Positions 44,945 to 54,468 of a stretch of 64,000 nucleotides of DNA are shown one piece after another. A program made the translations under genes and the position numbers. The stretch is from Xylophilus sp. GW821-FHT01B05 (GTDB lineage Bacteria; Pseudomonadota; Gammaproteobacteria; Burkholderiales; Burkholderiaceae_C), in contig CP152408.1 in the NCBI GenBank assembly GCA_038961845.1, positions 2,542,001 through 2,606,000 on the forward strand, read 5' to 3'. Each line of letters opens with the position of its first letter. Positions within the stretch are counted from its first letter, which is position 1. Under the pieces are notes generated by a model. That model ran no database searches. It saw only the letters and a list, made by a program, of their open reading frames with translations, and had not been told where the DNA came from.

Positions 44945-46252
44945 TTAGCCCGGCGCGCCCTCGCTGCGCCCAAAGGCCCCGCTGGCGGCCTGCAGGTCCA
45001 GATCGGCTTGCAGGGCGGCTTCCAACAGGTCCAGGTAGGCGGTCTGGCGCTCAGACACCGCCTGCAGCGCGTCGATGAACTCCAGGATGCCGCCGCTGCC
45101 CAGGGTGTAGGCGTCTTGCGCCATGCGGCGCAGCTCGGGCAGCAGGGCCATGGCCTGGCGCTCGTAGCGTTCGGCCAACTGGCGGCGGCGCTGGTACTGG
45201 TCGGCGGCGCGCTGCAGCTCGGCCTCGGCCTCGCGCAGCACGGCTTCGCGGCGCAGGCGCTGCTCGTCGGCCTCGGCGCGGGCGCGGGCGATCGGGCCCT
45301 GGTTGCGGTCAAACAGCGGGATGGTGACCGACACGCCAATGATGTTGTGCCGGCCCTCGCCGTCGCGCAGCCGGCCCACGCCGATGGCGGGCACCGGCCA
45401 GGCTTCGCGCCGCTCTACCTCGATGCGCTGGCGCGCCTGGGCTTCTTCGGCCAGCGCGGCGCGCACCGTGGGCAGGCGCTCTTGCGCCTGTAGCCAGAGC
45501 GCGCTGGTGCCGGGCAGCACGGGCGGCAGGGCGGGGCGCTCTGCCACTGCGGGGCGCCAGCCGGGCATGCCGACCAGCACGGCCAGTTGCGCCGCGGCCT
45601 CGGCGGTAGCGGCTTGCAGCTCTTCTGTATGCGAGGCGATAGCGGCGGTTTCCACCTCGATGCGGGTGCGCTCGTAGCGGCTGCGCGCGCCGGCCTCGAC
45701 CTGGCCGATGACGATGCGCGCGGCCAGGCCAAAGTCGGCCTCGGCGGCGCGCCAGCTGCGTTCGCGCTCTTGCGCGATCTGCAGGCCAACAAAGGCCTTG
45801 GCGGCGCTGCGCAGCGTCTCTGCCACCGCCGCGTCGCGCTGGGCCTGCGTGGTGCGTATGCCCAGTCGGGCGTTTTCCTGGCGCAGGCCGCGCTGGCCAA
45901 AGATGGGCAGCGGTTGCTCAATGGCGACTTCGCGCTCACTGGGCTCACCCGGGGTTCCGCGTTGGCGGGCGGCAGAGAACGTGGGGTTGGGCAGGGTGCC
46001 GGCGGTGATCAGGTCGGCGCGCGCGGCGTCGATGCGCACGCGCTCGGCCGCCAGCGTGGGGTTGCGCCAGCGCACCAGCTCCAGCAGCTCGGGCAGGGTG
46101 ACGCGGGCGGGCAGCGCCGGCAGGCCGGGCTCTACCGGCAATGCCAGTACGTTGGGCGGTGCATCAACGGATGGCGTGGGCTGGGCCAGCGCGGGGGCGC
46201 AGGCCAGCAGCAGTGCCAGCAGGATGGGCGTAGGACGCGGGGCGTAGGTCAT
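44945..46252 (-). CDS. CzcC-like outer-membrane efflux protein
   Basis: A 435-residue TolC-fold protein with a signal peptide (LLALLLACAPALA). Marks are PELLELVRWRNPTLAAERVRIDAARADLITAGTLPNP, REVAIEQPLPIFGQRGLRQENARLGI and ASGGILEFIDALQ-like AYTLGSGGILEFIDALQAV. The pattern is that of CzcC/CusC outer-membrane parts of heavy-metal pumps. It is the last gene of the operon, 15 bp after the CzcA-like permease. Confidence 0.88.
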   Translation of the reverse strand: MTYAPRPTPILLALLLACAPALAQPTPSVDAPPNVLALPVEPGLPALPARVTLPELLELVRWRNPTLAAERVRIDAARADLITAGTLPNPTFSAARQRGTPGEPSEREVAIEQPLPIFGQRGLRQENARLGIRTTQAQRDAAVAETLRSAAKAFVGLQIAQERERSWRAAEADFGLAARIVIGQVEAGARSRYERTRIEVETAAIASHTEELQAATAEAAAQLAVLVGMPGWRPAVAERPALPPVLPGTSALWLQAQERLPTVRAALAEEAQARQRIEVERREAWPVPAIGVGRLRDGEGRHNIIGVSVTIPLFDRNQGPIARARAEADEQRLRREAVLREAEAELQRAADQYQRRRQLAERYERQAMALLPELRRMAQDAYTLGSGGILEFIDALQAVSERQTAYLDLLEAALQADLDLQAASGAFGRSEGAPG

Positions 46253-46267
46253 GGCAACAGGCGTCTC

Positions 46268-49200
46268 TCAGGAAAGGGTCGGGGCCGAGGGCAGGGCGGG
46301 CAGGGGCGTCGGTGGGGCTTCGTCTTCGTCGTCCACCTCGCTGCTGCCAGTGCGCAGTTGGCGCGGGCCCAGGAAGGCGTAGAGCACCGGCAGCAGGAAC
46401 AGCGCCACCAGCGGCAAGATCGCCATGCCGCCCACGATCACCGAGGCAAAGGGCCGCTGCGTCTCGCTGCCAACGCCGGTGGACAGCGCCATGGGCAGCA
46501 GGCCCAGCAGCGCCAGCAGGGTCACCAGCAGCACCGAGCGCATGCGCTCGGCCGTGCCTTCGATCAGCGCCGGCACCAGGGCCATGCCCTGCTCGCGGCG
46601 CAGGGTCTCGACCGAGCTCAGCACCAGCAGGCCCACCAGCGCCACCTGGCCCAGCAGCGCGATAAAGCCAATGGCCGCGCTGATCGACAGGTCGATGCCG
46701 GTCAGGTGCAGGGCCACCACGCCGCCCACCATGGCGAAGGGCGCGGTCAGCAGGATGATGCCGGCTGAGCGCGCGCTGCCCAGCGCGCCGTAGAGCAGCG
46801 CGAACACGATCACCAGCGACAGCGGGATGACGATCTTCAGGCGCTCTGCAGCGCGCTGCTGGTTCTCCCATTCGCCGCCCCAGACGGCCTGGTAGCCCTC
46901 GGGCACTTCCACTGCGCGGTCGACCGCGGCCAGGGCGTCTTTCACCACCGAGCCGATGTCGCGGCCTTCCACGTTGAACTTGAGCGCCATGAAGCGCGCG
47001 TTGCCTTCGCGAAAGATCGACGAGTTGCCCACCTTGATGCCGATGCTGGCCAGCGCGTGCAGCGGCACCGTGGCGCCACCGGGCGCGGCCACGGCGATCT
47101 CGCGGATGGCGGCTTCGTCCATGCGGTCGGCATAGGGCAGGCGCACGCGTACCGGCACGCCGTGCTCGCCCTCCCAGAGCGTGGTCACGACCTGGCCGGC
47201 CAGCGCGATCTCCACCGCCGATTCGGCCGACTCGACCGAGATGCCGCGGCGCGCCAGCTCTTGCCGATTGAACTCGATATGCAGCTGCGGCGCGGGTGCG
47301 TCGCGATACAGATCCAGATCGACCACACCGCTGATCGGCGCAATCGCGGTCTTGGCCTGCTGCAACTTGGCGCGCAGGGTTTCGATGTCGGGGCCGAACA
47401 GCTTGAGCACCACGTGGCCGCGCGCGCCGGAGGTGGATTCCTCCACGCTGTCGCGGATCGGCTGGGCAAAGTTGAAGGCCACACCGGGGATCTCTTGCAG
47501 CGAGGCACGCATCTGGTCCACCAGCTGCTTCTTGTCCAACCCCTTGCGCCAATCCGCATGCGGCTTGAGCCGCACCAGCACCTTGGCCATGTTGATGGTC
47601 TCGTTGTCGGTGCCGGATTCGGGCCGGCCCTGCTCGCTGATGGCGGTGATCGCCTCGGGGAAGGCGCCCAGCCGCGCGCGGATGTCGCGCAGCACCTCGC
47701 GGCCGGTCTCCAGCGAGATGGAAGGCTCCATCTGCACCAGCACATAGACATCGCCTTCGTCCAGCTCAGGCAAAAATTCGGTGCCCAGCGTCAGCGCGGA
47801 CACTGCGGCCAATACCAGCGCCGCGATGGCAGCCGTGATCACGCCCCAGCGCCGCCGGCCGCTTTCCAGCAGGCGGTTGAGCAGGCTTTGATAGCGGTGG
47901 TGCATCCAGTCGAATACGCGCGGCTCGGCAATCACCACGTCCTTGGGCTTGAGCAGCAGCGCGCACAGTGCGGGCACCAGCGTCAGCGCGAACACCAGCG
48001 CGCCCACTAGCGCAAAGGTATAGGTCAGCGCCAGCGGCCGGAAGATGCGGCCTTCAATGCTTTGCAGCGAAAACACCGGGATCAGTGCCGCGATCACGAT
48101 GGCCATGGCAAACAGCGTGGGCCGCGCCACGGCAATGGCCGAGTCGATGATCAGCGCGCGCATGTCGGCGCGCGTGCGCGGCTGGCGCAGGCGGGCGTTG
48201 CGGATGATGTTTTCTGTCAGCACCACGGCGCCGTCGACGATGATGCCGAAGTCGATCGCGCCCATCGAGATCAAATTGGCCGGCATGCCCAGCAGGTACA
48301 GGCCAATGAAGGCCACCAGCAGCGACATCGGGATCACGGTCGCCACGATCAGCGAGCCGCGCACGCTGCGCAAGAACAGCCACAGCACGCCCACGATCAG
48401 CGTCGCACCGAACAGCAGGTTGTGATAGACGGTGGCCAGCGTGTGCGAGACCAGGTCCGAGCGGTCGTAGTTGGTCTCCATGCGCATGCCGCGCGGCAGC
48501 ACCTTGTCGTTCAGTTGCTGCACCTTCAGGTGGATCTGCTCCAGCACCTTGGAGGGGTTTTCGTCGCGCTTCAAGAGCACGATGCCCTGCACCACGTCGT
48601 CATGCTCGTCCATGCCGACCGAGCCCTGGCGCGGCGTGTGCGATTGCGTCACGCGTGCCACATCGCCCACCGTCACCGGCGTGCCGCCGTCGGCCTTGAG
48701 CACTACCGATTCGATGTCGGCCGGCGTCTTCAGCAGGCCAATGCCGCGCACGATCAGCGACTGCTCGCCGCGCCGCAGCAGGCCGCCGCCCACGTTCTTG
48801 TTGGACTTGGAAATCGCCTCGACCACGTCGCCCAGCGTCAGGCCCAGGCCTTGCACGCGCATGGGGCTGACCTCGACGTGGAACTCTTTCACGAAGCCGC
48901 CGATGCTCACCACGTCGGCCACGCCCTGCACTTGCTTGAGCATGCGGGTGATGGTCCATTCCTGCTCGGTGCGCAGCTCGGGCAGGGTGTGGCGGTCGCT
49001 GTTGAGGCGGTAGTAGAAGATCTTGCCCAGCGGCGTGTAGTCGGGCGCCATCTCGGGCTGCACCTCGTCGGGCAGCTCGGCCTGGGGCAGGCGCTGGATC
49101 ACCTCGGCGCGGGCTGCGGCGCTCTTGGTCTGGTCGTTGAAGACCATCGAGATCATGGCCAGGCCAAAGTAGCTCTCCGAGCGCAGCGCGGTCAGGCCGG

Positions 49201-49429
49201 GCGTGCCGTTGAGCACGCGCTCCAGCGGCAGGGTGATCTGGCGCTCGACCTCTTCGGGCGCCAGGCCCGGGGCCTGGGCAATGATGCCGACCTGCACGTT
49301 GGTAACGTCTGGGTAGGCCTCGATGGCGGTATTGAGGTAGGCGTAAACGCCGTACAGCGCAATGGCGATGGTGGCCGTGAGCGCGACCAGGCGGCGCTGC
49401 ACGGCAAAGGTGATGAGGGCGCGGAGCAT
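46268..49429 (-). CDS. CzcA-like heavy-metal-efflux RND permease
   Basis: A 1053-residue pump of the heavy-metal (HME) branch. The N-terminal LITFAVQRRLVALTATIAIALYGVYAYLNTAIEAYPDVTN and helix 4 DFGIIVDGAVVLTENIIRNA match the CzcA-type signature; Asp, Asp and Glu of the proton/metal relay are all present. This helix-4 form is seen in zinc/cobalt/cadmium pumps rather than in CusA-type copper/silver pumps, but metal specificity needs testing. Adaptor and channel flank it. No metal-responsive regulator gene adjoins the operon. Confidence 0.92.
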   Translation of the reverse strand: MLRALITFAVQRRLVALTATIAIALYGVYAYLNTAIEAYPDVTNVQVGIIAQAPGLAPEEVERQITLPLERVLNGTPGLTALRSESYFGLAMISMVFNDQTKSAAARAEVIQRLPQAELPDEVQPEMAPDYTPLGKIFYYRLNSDRHTLPELRTEQEWTITRMLKQVQGVADVVSIGGFVKEFHVEVSPMRVQGLGLTLGDVVEAISKSNKNVGGGLLRRGEQSLIVRGIGLLKTPADIESVVLKADGGTPVTVGDVARVTQSHTPRQGSVGMDEHDDVVQGIVLLKRDENPSKVLEQIHLKVQQLNDKVLPRGMRMETNYDRSDLVSHTLATVYHNLLFGATLIVGVLWLFLRSVRGSLIVATVIPMSLLVAFIGLYLLGMPANLISMGAIDFGIIVDGAVVLTENIIRNARLRQPRTRADMRALIIDSAIAVARPTLFAMAIVIAALIPVFSLQSIEGRIFRPLALTYTFALVGALVFALTLVPALCALLLKPKDVVIAEPRVFDWMHHRYQSLLNRLLESGRRRWGVITAAIAALVLAAVSALTLGTEFLPELDEGDVYVLVQMEPSISLETGREVLRDIRARLGAFPEAITAISEQGRPESGTDNETINMAKVLVRLKPHADWRKGLDKKQLVDQMRASLQEIPGVAFNFAQPIRDSVEESTSGARGHVVLKLFGPDIETLRAKLQQAKTAIAPISGVVDLDLYRDAPAPQLHIEFNRQELARRGISVESAESAVEIALAGQVVTTLWEGEHGVPVRVRLPYADRMDEAAIREIAVAAPGGATVPLHALASIGIKVGNSSIFREGNARFMALKFNVEGRDIGSVVKDALAAVDRAVEVPEGYQAVWGGEWENQQRAAERLKIVIPLSLVIVFALLYGALGSARSAGIILLTAPFAMVGGVVALHLTGIDLSISAAIGFIALLGQVALVGLLVLSSVETLRREQGMALVPALIEGTAERMRSVLLVTLLALLGLLPMALSTGVGSETQRPFASVIVGGMAILPLVALFLLPVLYAFLGPRQLRTGSSEVDDEDEAPPTPLPALPSAPTLS

Positions 49430-49445
49430 GCGGGGTGCTTCTCTT

Positions 49446-50588
49446 TCAGAGCAACTGGCTGGCCGCGCCGTCGAGCAGCAGGCCGCCCTTGATGACGATG
49501 CGTTCGCCCGGCGCCAGGCCTTCCAGCACAGTGATGGAGCCGCGCAGTGGCAGGCCCAGCTTCACGTCGCGCGCCTCGAACAAGGTGCTGTCGGGTGCGC
49601 CTTCCTTTTGCACATAGACGATGGAGCGGCGCTCGTCCTTGATCAGCACGGCCGATAGCGGGATCACCATGCCGGCGCCACTCGCCACCTCGATCCCCAC
49701 GCGGGCCAGCGCACCGGGCCGCAGGCCCGGCACCGGCTCGGCCAGCGCGATATAGACCGGCGCGCGCCGGGTGTCGGCGTTGAGCGCCGCGCCCACACGC
49801 TCGACGCGCCCGCGCACCGGGTGCGCAAGCGAAGAGAACTGCACCTGCACCGCCGAGCCCTGGGCGATACCCTCCATGTCGCTTTCGAACACGTCGGCCA
49901 GGATCCACAGCGCGGCCGGGTCACCCACGGTGAACAGCGCTTCACCACCAGGCTCGGCCGTGCCGCCGACCGTGGCCGCGCGGCTCACCACCACGCCGGC
50001 GCGCGGCGAGCGCAGCACGACTTCGTCCTGCCCGCCCGCGCCCACAAAGGCCGATGCGCGGCCGGCGCGCCGGGCTTCCAGCGTGGCGGCGTCGTGGCGG
50101 CCTTGCGCAGCCGCCGTTTCTGATGCCGTGCCCACGCCCTTGTCCAGCATGCTGCGCTGGCGCTCCAGCTCCACCTGCGCCAGCCGCAACTCGACTTGGG
50201 AGGCGGCGGTTTCGGTGCGCACGCGCGCCGCATCCGGGCTGGCCAGTGTGGCCAGCGGCGCACCCGCCTTCACCACGTCGCCCACGCGCGCATGCACCTG
50301 GGTGATGCGGCCAGAGGAGGGCGCGCCGACTGAAATGACGCGGTCGTCCTGGAACACCACGCGTGCCGGCGCCCAGACGGTCTGGATGTCGCGCTCGCCT
50401 GATACCGGCTGGATCTGCAAGACCTTGAGCGAAGCCGGCTGCACCCGGGTCTGGCCGGACGGCAGCGGGGCAGGGCGCTCGCTGACGCGGGTAGGCGGCA
50501 CCTCAGGCGTAGGGCCGCAGCCGGTGGAAAGCGCTGCCAAGGTGGTGGCACAGGCTGCCAACACGGCGCGCCAGGAATGGTCGGTCAT
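49446..50588 (-). CDS. CzcB-like periplasmic adaptor lipoprotein
   Basis: A 380-residue membrane-fusion protein. The signal ends with the lipobox LAALSTGCGPTP (Cys about residue 22). Lipoyl halves are VISVGAPSSGRITQVHARVGDVV and EVVLRSPRAGVVVSRAATVG, followed by barrel segments (FEARDVKLGLPLRGSITVLEGLAPGERIVIKGG). No His-rich N-terminal metal-binding extension is seen, unlike R. metallidurans CzcB. GGAG precedes the ATG at 50588; the longer frame to 50744 lacks one. It is the first gene of the czc-like operon. Confidence 0.88.
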   Translation of the reverse strand: MTDHSWRAVLAACATTLAALSTGCGPTPEVPPTRVSERPAPLPSGQTRVQPASLKVLQIQPVSGERDIQTVWAPARVVFQDDRVISVGAPSSGRITQVHARVGDVVKAGAPLATLASPDAARVRTETAASQVELRLAQVELERQRSMLDKGVGTASETAAAQGRHDAATLEARRAGRASAFVGAGGQDEVVLRSPRAGVVVSRAATVGGTAEPGGEALFTVGDPAALWILADVFESDMEGIAQGSAVQVQFSSLAHPVRGRVERVGAALNADTRRAPVYIALAEPVPGLRPGALARVGIEVASGAGMVIPLSAVLIKDERRSIVYVQKEGAPDSTLFEARDVKLGLPLRGSITVLEGLAPGERIVIKGGLLLDGAASQLL

Positions 50589-50737
50589 GGAATGCTGTCT
50601 CCAAAAATGCGGGAGCGCATGCGTGCAGCCGCGCTGCTGCGACGCCTTCGCGGCACGGATGCTAGGCCGGCCCCGTGCGCCGTGGCATGACGGCCACATT
50701 GCCGTTTGGAGAGGTGGCGTGAGGCCTCCGCTGACCC

Positions 50738-50765
50738 CCTTCACGGCATGGCGTTGTCGTGAAGG
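50738..50765. promoter_or_regulatory. Inverted repeat upstream of the czc-like operon
   Basis: CCTTCACGGCA-TGGCGT-TGTCGTGAAGG, 11-bp arms with one G-T pair. It lies 150 bp before the adaptor start and after the TonB-receptor stop. It could be an operator or an RNA hairpin; no T-run follows, so it is not a typical terminator. Confidence 0.4.
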
Positions 50766-50778
50766 GCGCTTTTGAAGG

Positions 50779-50832
50779 AAAAGTGGCTGAAGTCGTCTGT
50801 ATGACTGGACTATTAGCTATCTATTAAATAGC
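50779..50832 (-). repeat. Intergenic palindromic repeat, copy 5
   Basis: Reverse orientation, with AAAAGTGGC, then GACTATTAGCTATCTATT and AAATAGC. It is more diverged than the other copies. It lies just after the stop of the TonB-dependent receptor. Confidence 0.6.
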
Positions 50833-50844
50833 AATAACTGCCTG

Positions 50845-53298
50845 TCAGAAATCCACCGTAGCCGACACCAGCACGCTGCGTGGCGCGCCGACCAGCAGCG
50901 TGCCCCAGGTAGACGAGCCGGCCCAGTAGCGGCGGTCGCCCGCGTTGCGCAGGGCCGCGCGCAGCGTGGTGGTCTTGCCGGCCAGCTGCAGGCGATAGCG
51001 CAGGCCCAGGTCGACCGTGCTCCAGGCCGGCAGGCGCTGGGTGTTGGCCTGGTCGGCAAACTGCGCGCTGTTGTAGACCAGCCCGGCGGTGGCGGTGAGC
51101 CCGGGCAGGGCCTGCAGGTCGCGCTCTACATTCAGGGCGACCTGGGTGCGCGGCACGCCGACGGCGGTGCGGCCGGTGGTGGTGGCGCTGCCGGTGCGCA
51201 TGAGCTTGGCATCGACCCAGGTCACGCCGCCGTACAGGCGCCAGCCGTCGCCGGGCGTGCCGTACATGCTCAGCTCGAGCCCGCGGTTGCGCTGCTCGCC
51301 ATTCACGTCAAAGCGGTTGTCTTGCAGAAAGCCGCTGGGCTTCTTGATCTGGAACAGGCTGAGTGTGGTCAGCACGCGGCCGTTGTCGAGCTTGATGCCC
51401 ACCTCTTGCTGCTTGGCCTTGTAGGGCGCAAAGATTTCGCCCGCGTTGCTGGCGGTGTTGGGGGCGGTGTCGCCCTTACTCAGGCCTTCTATGTAGTTGC
51501 CGTACAGCGACACGCCTTGCCAGGGCTTTACCACCAGCCCGGCCATGGGCGTGACGGCGCTCTTGCGGTAGGTCGAGGCCAGGCTGCCGTCGGTGCCAAA
51601 GTTGTCTGAGTCCACCTGCTGGTGGCGCAGGCCCAGCACCACCAGCAGGCGGTCGTCCAGCAGGCGCAACGTGTCTGACAGCGCCACGCCGCCAAGCCGG
51701 TTCGACGAGCGCTGGGGCACCGTGCCGGGTGCGGCCACGTCTTGCGCTGGCGCGTCCAGCGGCGAATAGATGTTGGACACATAGGCGGCGCCGGCATTGG
51801 AGCCCATGTAGTAGTGGTCGCGGTAGCCGCTCCACTGCAGCGTGGCCTCGTGTGCCACCGCGCCGGTGGCAAAGCGCGCGCGCAGGCCAGCCTCGGCGGT
51901 GCTGCGCTCGATGTGGAAGAGCGCCCGGCTAGGCGTGACGCGGGTGTCGCCGGCGGCGTTGAAGATGGTGGGGGTGTTGAACAGTCGATCCACGTCCGAC
52001 CGGGCCGCGCCATAGCTGGCAAACCAGGCGAGCTGGGAGTTCACCTCGTGCTGTACGCGCAGCAGCGCGGATTTCTCGGTGCTGTCGTACCACTCCCAGC
52101 GCTGGGTGATGTTGCGCCGCCCGTCGGGGGCGGCGGGCACGGCCAGGCCGCTGGCCAGCAAGGGGCGGCGCGAGGGGGCGTCTACCTTCTCGCGCTGGTG
52201 GATCAGGTCCAGCGTGACGGTGGTGCCGCCGCCGGTGTAGTCCAGCGCCAGCGCGCCCAGCGTGGCCTTGCGGCTCTGGTGGTCTATGGGCGTGTCGCCG
52301 TCGCGGTAGCTGCCGTTGAAGCGCACGCCGATCTCGCGGGCCTGGCCAAAGCGCCGCGCCACGTCGATGTGGCCGCCGCCCTGCGAGCGGCTGGCGTAGT
52401 CGGTGCGCAGCCGCGTCAGGTCGGCGCCGGCCCGCTTGGGCACGATGTTGATGCCGCCGCCAATGCCGCTGTTGGGCGACATGCCATAGAGCATGGCGGC
52501 CGGGCCCTTGAGCACTTCGATGCGCTCGGCGTAGTCGGTCAGCAGCCGGTAGTTGGGCGCCACGCCATAGAGGCCGTCGAAGGCGACTTCACCGATGTTG
52601 TTGTCGCCCATGGCAAAGCCGCGCACAAAGAAGGCATCGGCCACGTCGCCGCTGGGGGCGGTGCTGCGCACGGATGGGTCCAGCGCCAGCGCGTCGCCCA
52701 GGGTGGTGGCCTGCCGGTCTTCTATGGCCTGCGCGGTGTAGCTGGTGATGTTGAAGGGCGCGTCCATCACGTCGGTCTGGCCCAGCAGCCCCAAGCGGCC
52801 GCCGCGCGCCAGTTGCCCGCCGGCATAGGCGGCGGGCGGGCCGTCCAGCAGCGAAGGGGCGGCGGCGGTCACGGTGACTTCGCGCAGCGCGGCGCCGGTG
52901 GCGGGGGGCGCGGCATCGCTGGCCGGGGCCGCGCGCTGCAGCGTGTAGCTGCCGCTGGGGTCTGCGGCGGCCTCCAGCCCGGTGCCGGCCAGTAGCGTGG
53001 CAAGCGCCTGCGGCACGGTATGGCTGCCGGCCAGGCCCGCGGTGCGCAGGCCCTCTGTCAGCGTGGGCGAAAAGCTCAGCAGCGTGCCTGACTCCCGTCC
53101 CAGGCGGGTCAGCGCCGGGCCCAGCGGGCCGGCCGGGATGGCATAGCTCTGGCGGGCCTGCTCGGCGGGCTGTGCCCAGGCTGGGGCCAGGGGCGCGGCC
53201 AGGCCGGCGCAGACCAGGTACGTGGCGAGCGCGGTGCGGCGCAGGGAAGGGCGGGCGGCGATGCGGACGGTTGTGCGCAATAGGCGCGGCGGGTTCAT
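50845..53298 (-). CDS. TonB-dependent siderophore receptor/transducer (FecA/FpvA type)
   Basis: An 817-residue outer-membrane receptor. The signal ends APLAPAWA. The first mature domain is an STN/secretin-like signalling domain (QSYAIPAGPLGPALTRLGRE, LSFSPTLTEGLRTAGLAGSH), which touches an anti-sigma factor. A plug domain (TLGDALALDPSVRST-VRGFAMGDNNIGE) and a 22-strand barrel follow, ending with the terminal Phe in VLVSATVDF. FecI and FecR homologues lie directly upstream. The ligand, probably a ferric siderophore, is not known. The start at 53298 avoids a longer frame with no signal features. Confidence 0.92.
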   Translation of the reverse strand: MNPPRLLRTTVRIAARPSLRRTALATYLVCAGLAAPLAPAWAQPAEQARQSYAIPAGPLGPALTRLGRESGTLLSFSPTLTEGLRTAGLAGSHTVPQALATLLAGTGLEAAADPSGSYTLQRAAPASDAAPPATGAALREVTVTAAAPSLLDGPPAAYAGGQLARGGRLGLLGQTDVMDAPFNITSYTAQAIEDRQATTLGDALALDPSVRSTAPSGDVADAFFVRGFAMGDNNIGEVAFDGLYGVAPNYRLLTDYAERIEVLKGPAAMLYGMSPNSGIGGGINIVPKRAGADLTRLRTDYASRSQGGGHIDVARRFGQAREIGVRFNGSYRDGDTPIDHQSRKATLGALALDYTGGGTTVTLDLIHQREKVDAPSRRPLLASGLAVPAAPDGRRNITQRWEWYDSTEKSALLRVQHEVNSQLAWFASYGAARSDVDRLFNTPTIFNAAGDTRVTPSRALFHIERSTAEAGLRARFATGAVAHEATLQWSGYRDHYYMGSNAGAAYVSNIYSPLDAPAQDVAAPGTVPQRSSNRLGGVALSDTLRLLDDRLLVVLGLRHQQVDSDNFGTDGSLASTYRKSAVTPMAGLVVKPWQGVSLYGNYIEGLSKGDTAPNTASNAGEIFAPYKAKQQEVGIKLDNGRVLTTLSLFQIKKPSGFLQDNRFDVNGEQRNRGLELSMYGTPGDGWRLYGGVTWVDAKLMRTGSATTTGRTAVGVPRTQVALNVERDLQALPGLTATAGLVYNSAQFADQANTQRLPAWSTVDLGLRYRLQLAGKTTTLRAALRNAGDRRYWAGSSTWGTLLVGAPRSVLVSATVDF

Positions 53299-53427
53299 GG
53301 CGAAGGGTTCCTTGGTGCGGTCGGAGGGCAGGCAAAGCGCTCGGACGGAGCGCGTCTGATCTGCTTGACACGCAGGGCGGCAGGAATGGCCAGGTTTTTT
53401 TGTTTTGTTTGTCGCCGGACCGTCCCA

Positions 53428-53490
53428 AGACAAAAGGCGCCCCCTTGGGGGCAGCGAAGCACACGCAGTGGCCAAGCGTGGGGGCTTGAT
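53428..53490 (-). repeat. GC-rich hairpin repeat after fecR
   Basis: On the minus strand AGCCCCCACGCTTGGCCAC, then TGCGTGTGCTTCGC, TGCCCCCAAGGGGGC and GCCTTTTGTC. The hairpin plus T-run can act as a terminator for the fecIR transcript. The same wording is common between genes in Comamonadaceae (recalled, not searched). The rest of the 196-bp gap to the receptor should hold the sigma-factor-dependent promoter. Confidence 0.5.
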
Positions 53491-53494
53491 GTGT

Positions 53495-54454
53495 TTAACG
53501 CCGGACGACGGTCACCCACCAGCGCGTGCGCGCCTGGATCTGCACCGGCAGCGAGCGCGTGAGCGCGGCCAGTACGCGGTCGGTATCGGCCAGCGGGTAG
53601 GAGCCGGACACGCGCAGCTCGGCCGCCTCAGGGGCGCAGCGCAGCAGGCCCCGGCGGTAGCGCGCCAGCTCGGTGATGAAGTCCGACAGGCGCTGGGCGT
53701 CGGCCAGGATCATGCCTTCGCTCCAGGCGCTGTCGGCCTCGCGCAGCGGCTCGGGTCGCGTGGCCTGCTCGCGGGTGAAGCGGCCCTGCTGGCCGGCCTG
53801 CAGGCGCAGCGCCGGCCCGGTGCCGCCGTCAGGCCGCAGCTCGACCGCGCCCTGCAGCACGGCGACCGCGCTGTAGCCGTCTTGCTGGCGCACGGTGAAG
53901 CGGGTGCCTATGGGCTGGACGCTGCCTTCGGCGGTGCGCACCAGTAGGGGCCGGGCGCTGCCATGGCCCAGGTCCGGCCCGGTCTGCACCAGGATCTCGC
54001 CCGCGCGCAGGACCAGCAGGCGCTCGGTGGCGCCAAAGCGCACGTCCACGGCCGAGGCGGTGTTGAGCTGCAGCCGTGTGCCGTCGGCCAGCACCGTCTC
54101 GCGGCGCTCGCCGGTGGCGGTGGCCAGGTCGGCGGTCCATTGTTGCCAGGGCGTGGTCTGGCGCGCCGCCAGCAGGCCGCCCGTGCCAGCGGCCAACAGC
54201 ACGGCCAGCTTGGCCGCGTGGCGCCGCCCCAGGCCCGGCGCGGCCAGGGTTTGCAGCGCCAGCGGGGCCGAGATGCCGCGCAACTGCGCGTCGACCTCGG
54301 CAATGCGCGCCCAGGCCTGGGCGTGTTCGGGGCTTTGCTGCAGCCAGGCCTGCCATTGGCCGCGCTGTTGTTCGGTGGGGCGGCCGCCTTGCAGGTCCAG
54401 CAGCCACTGAACGGCTTGGCGCGCCACTTCGGGTGCCACGATGGCTGTGTTCAT
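53495..54454 (-). CDS. FecR-family anti-sigma factor
   Basis: A 319-residue inner-membrane regulator. The N-terminal DUF4880-like part is RQAVQWLLDLQGGRPTEQQRGQWQAWLQQSPEHAQAWARI. A membrane helix follows near residues 85-100 (LAVLLAAGTGGLLAA), then the periplasmic FecR domain (LLVLRAGEILVQTG, VRTAEGSVQPIGTRFTVRQ). It binds the sigma factor and relays the receptor's signal. The start at 54454 is 15 bp after fecI. Confidence 0.88.
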   Translation of the reverse strand: MNTAIVAPEVARQAVQWLLDLQGGRPTEQQRGQWQAWLQQSPEHAQAWARIAEVDAQLRGISAPLALQTLAAPGLGRRHAAKLAVLLAAGTGGLLAARQTTPWQQWTADLATATGERRETVLADGTRLQLNTASAVDVRFGATERLLVLRAGEILVQTGPDLGHGSARPLLVRTAEGSVQPIGTRFTVRQQDGYSAVAVLQGAVELRPDGGTGPALRLQAGQQGRFTREQATRPEPLREADSAWSEGMILADAQRLSDFITELARYRRGLLRCAPEAAELRVSGSYPLADTDRVLAALTRSLPVQIQARTRWWVTVVRR

Positions 54455-54468
54455 GCTGCCGGGCACGG

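Noticed and set aside
48062..49492. 476-residue plus-strand ORF opposite the CzcA-like permease
   Set aside because: Antisense shadow of a well-conserved gene.
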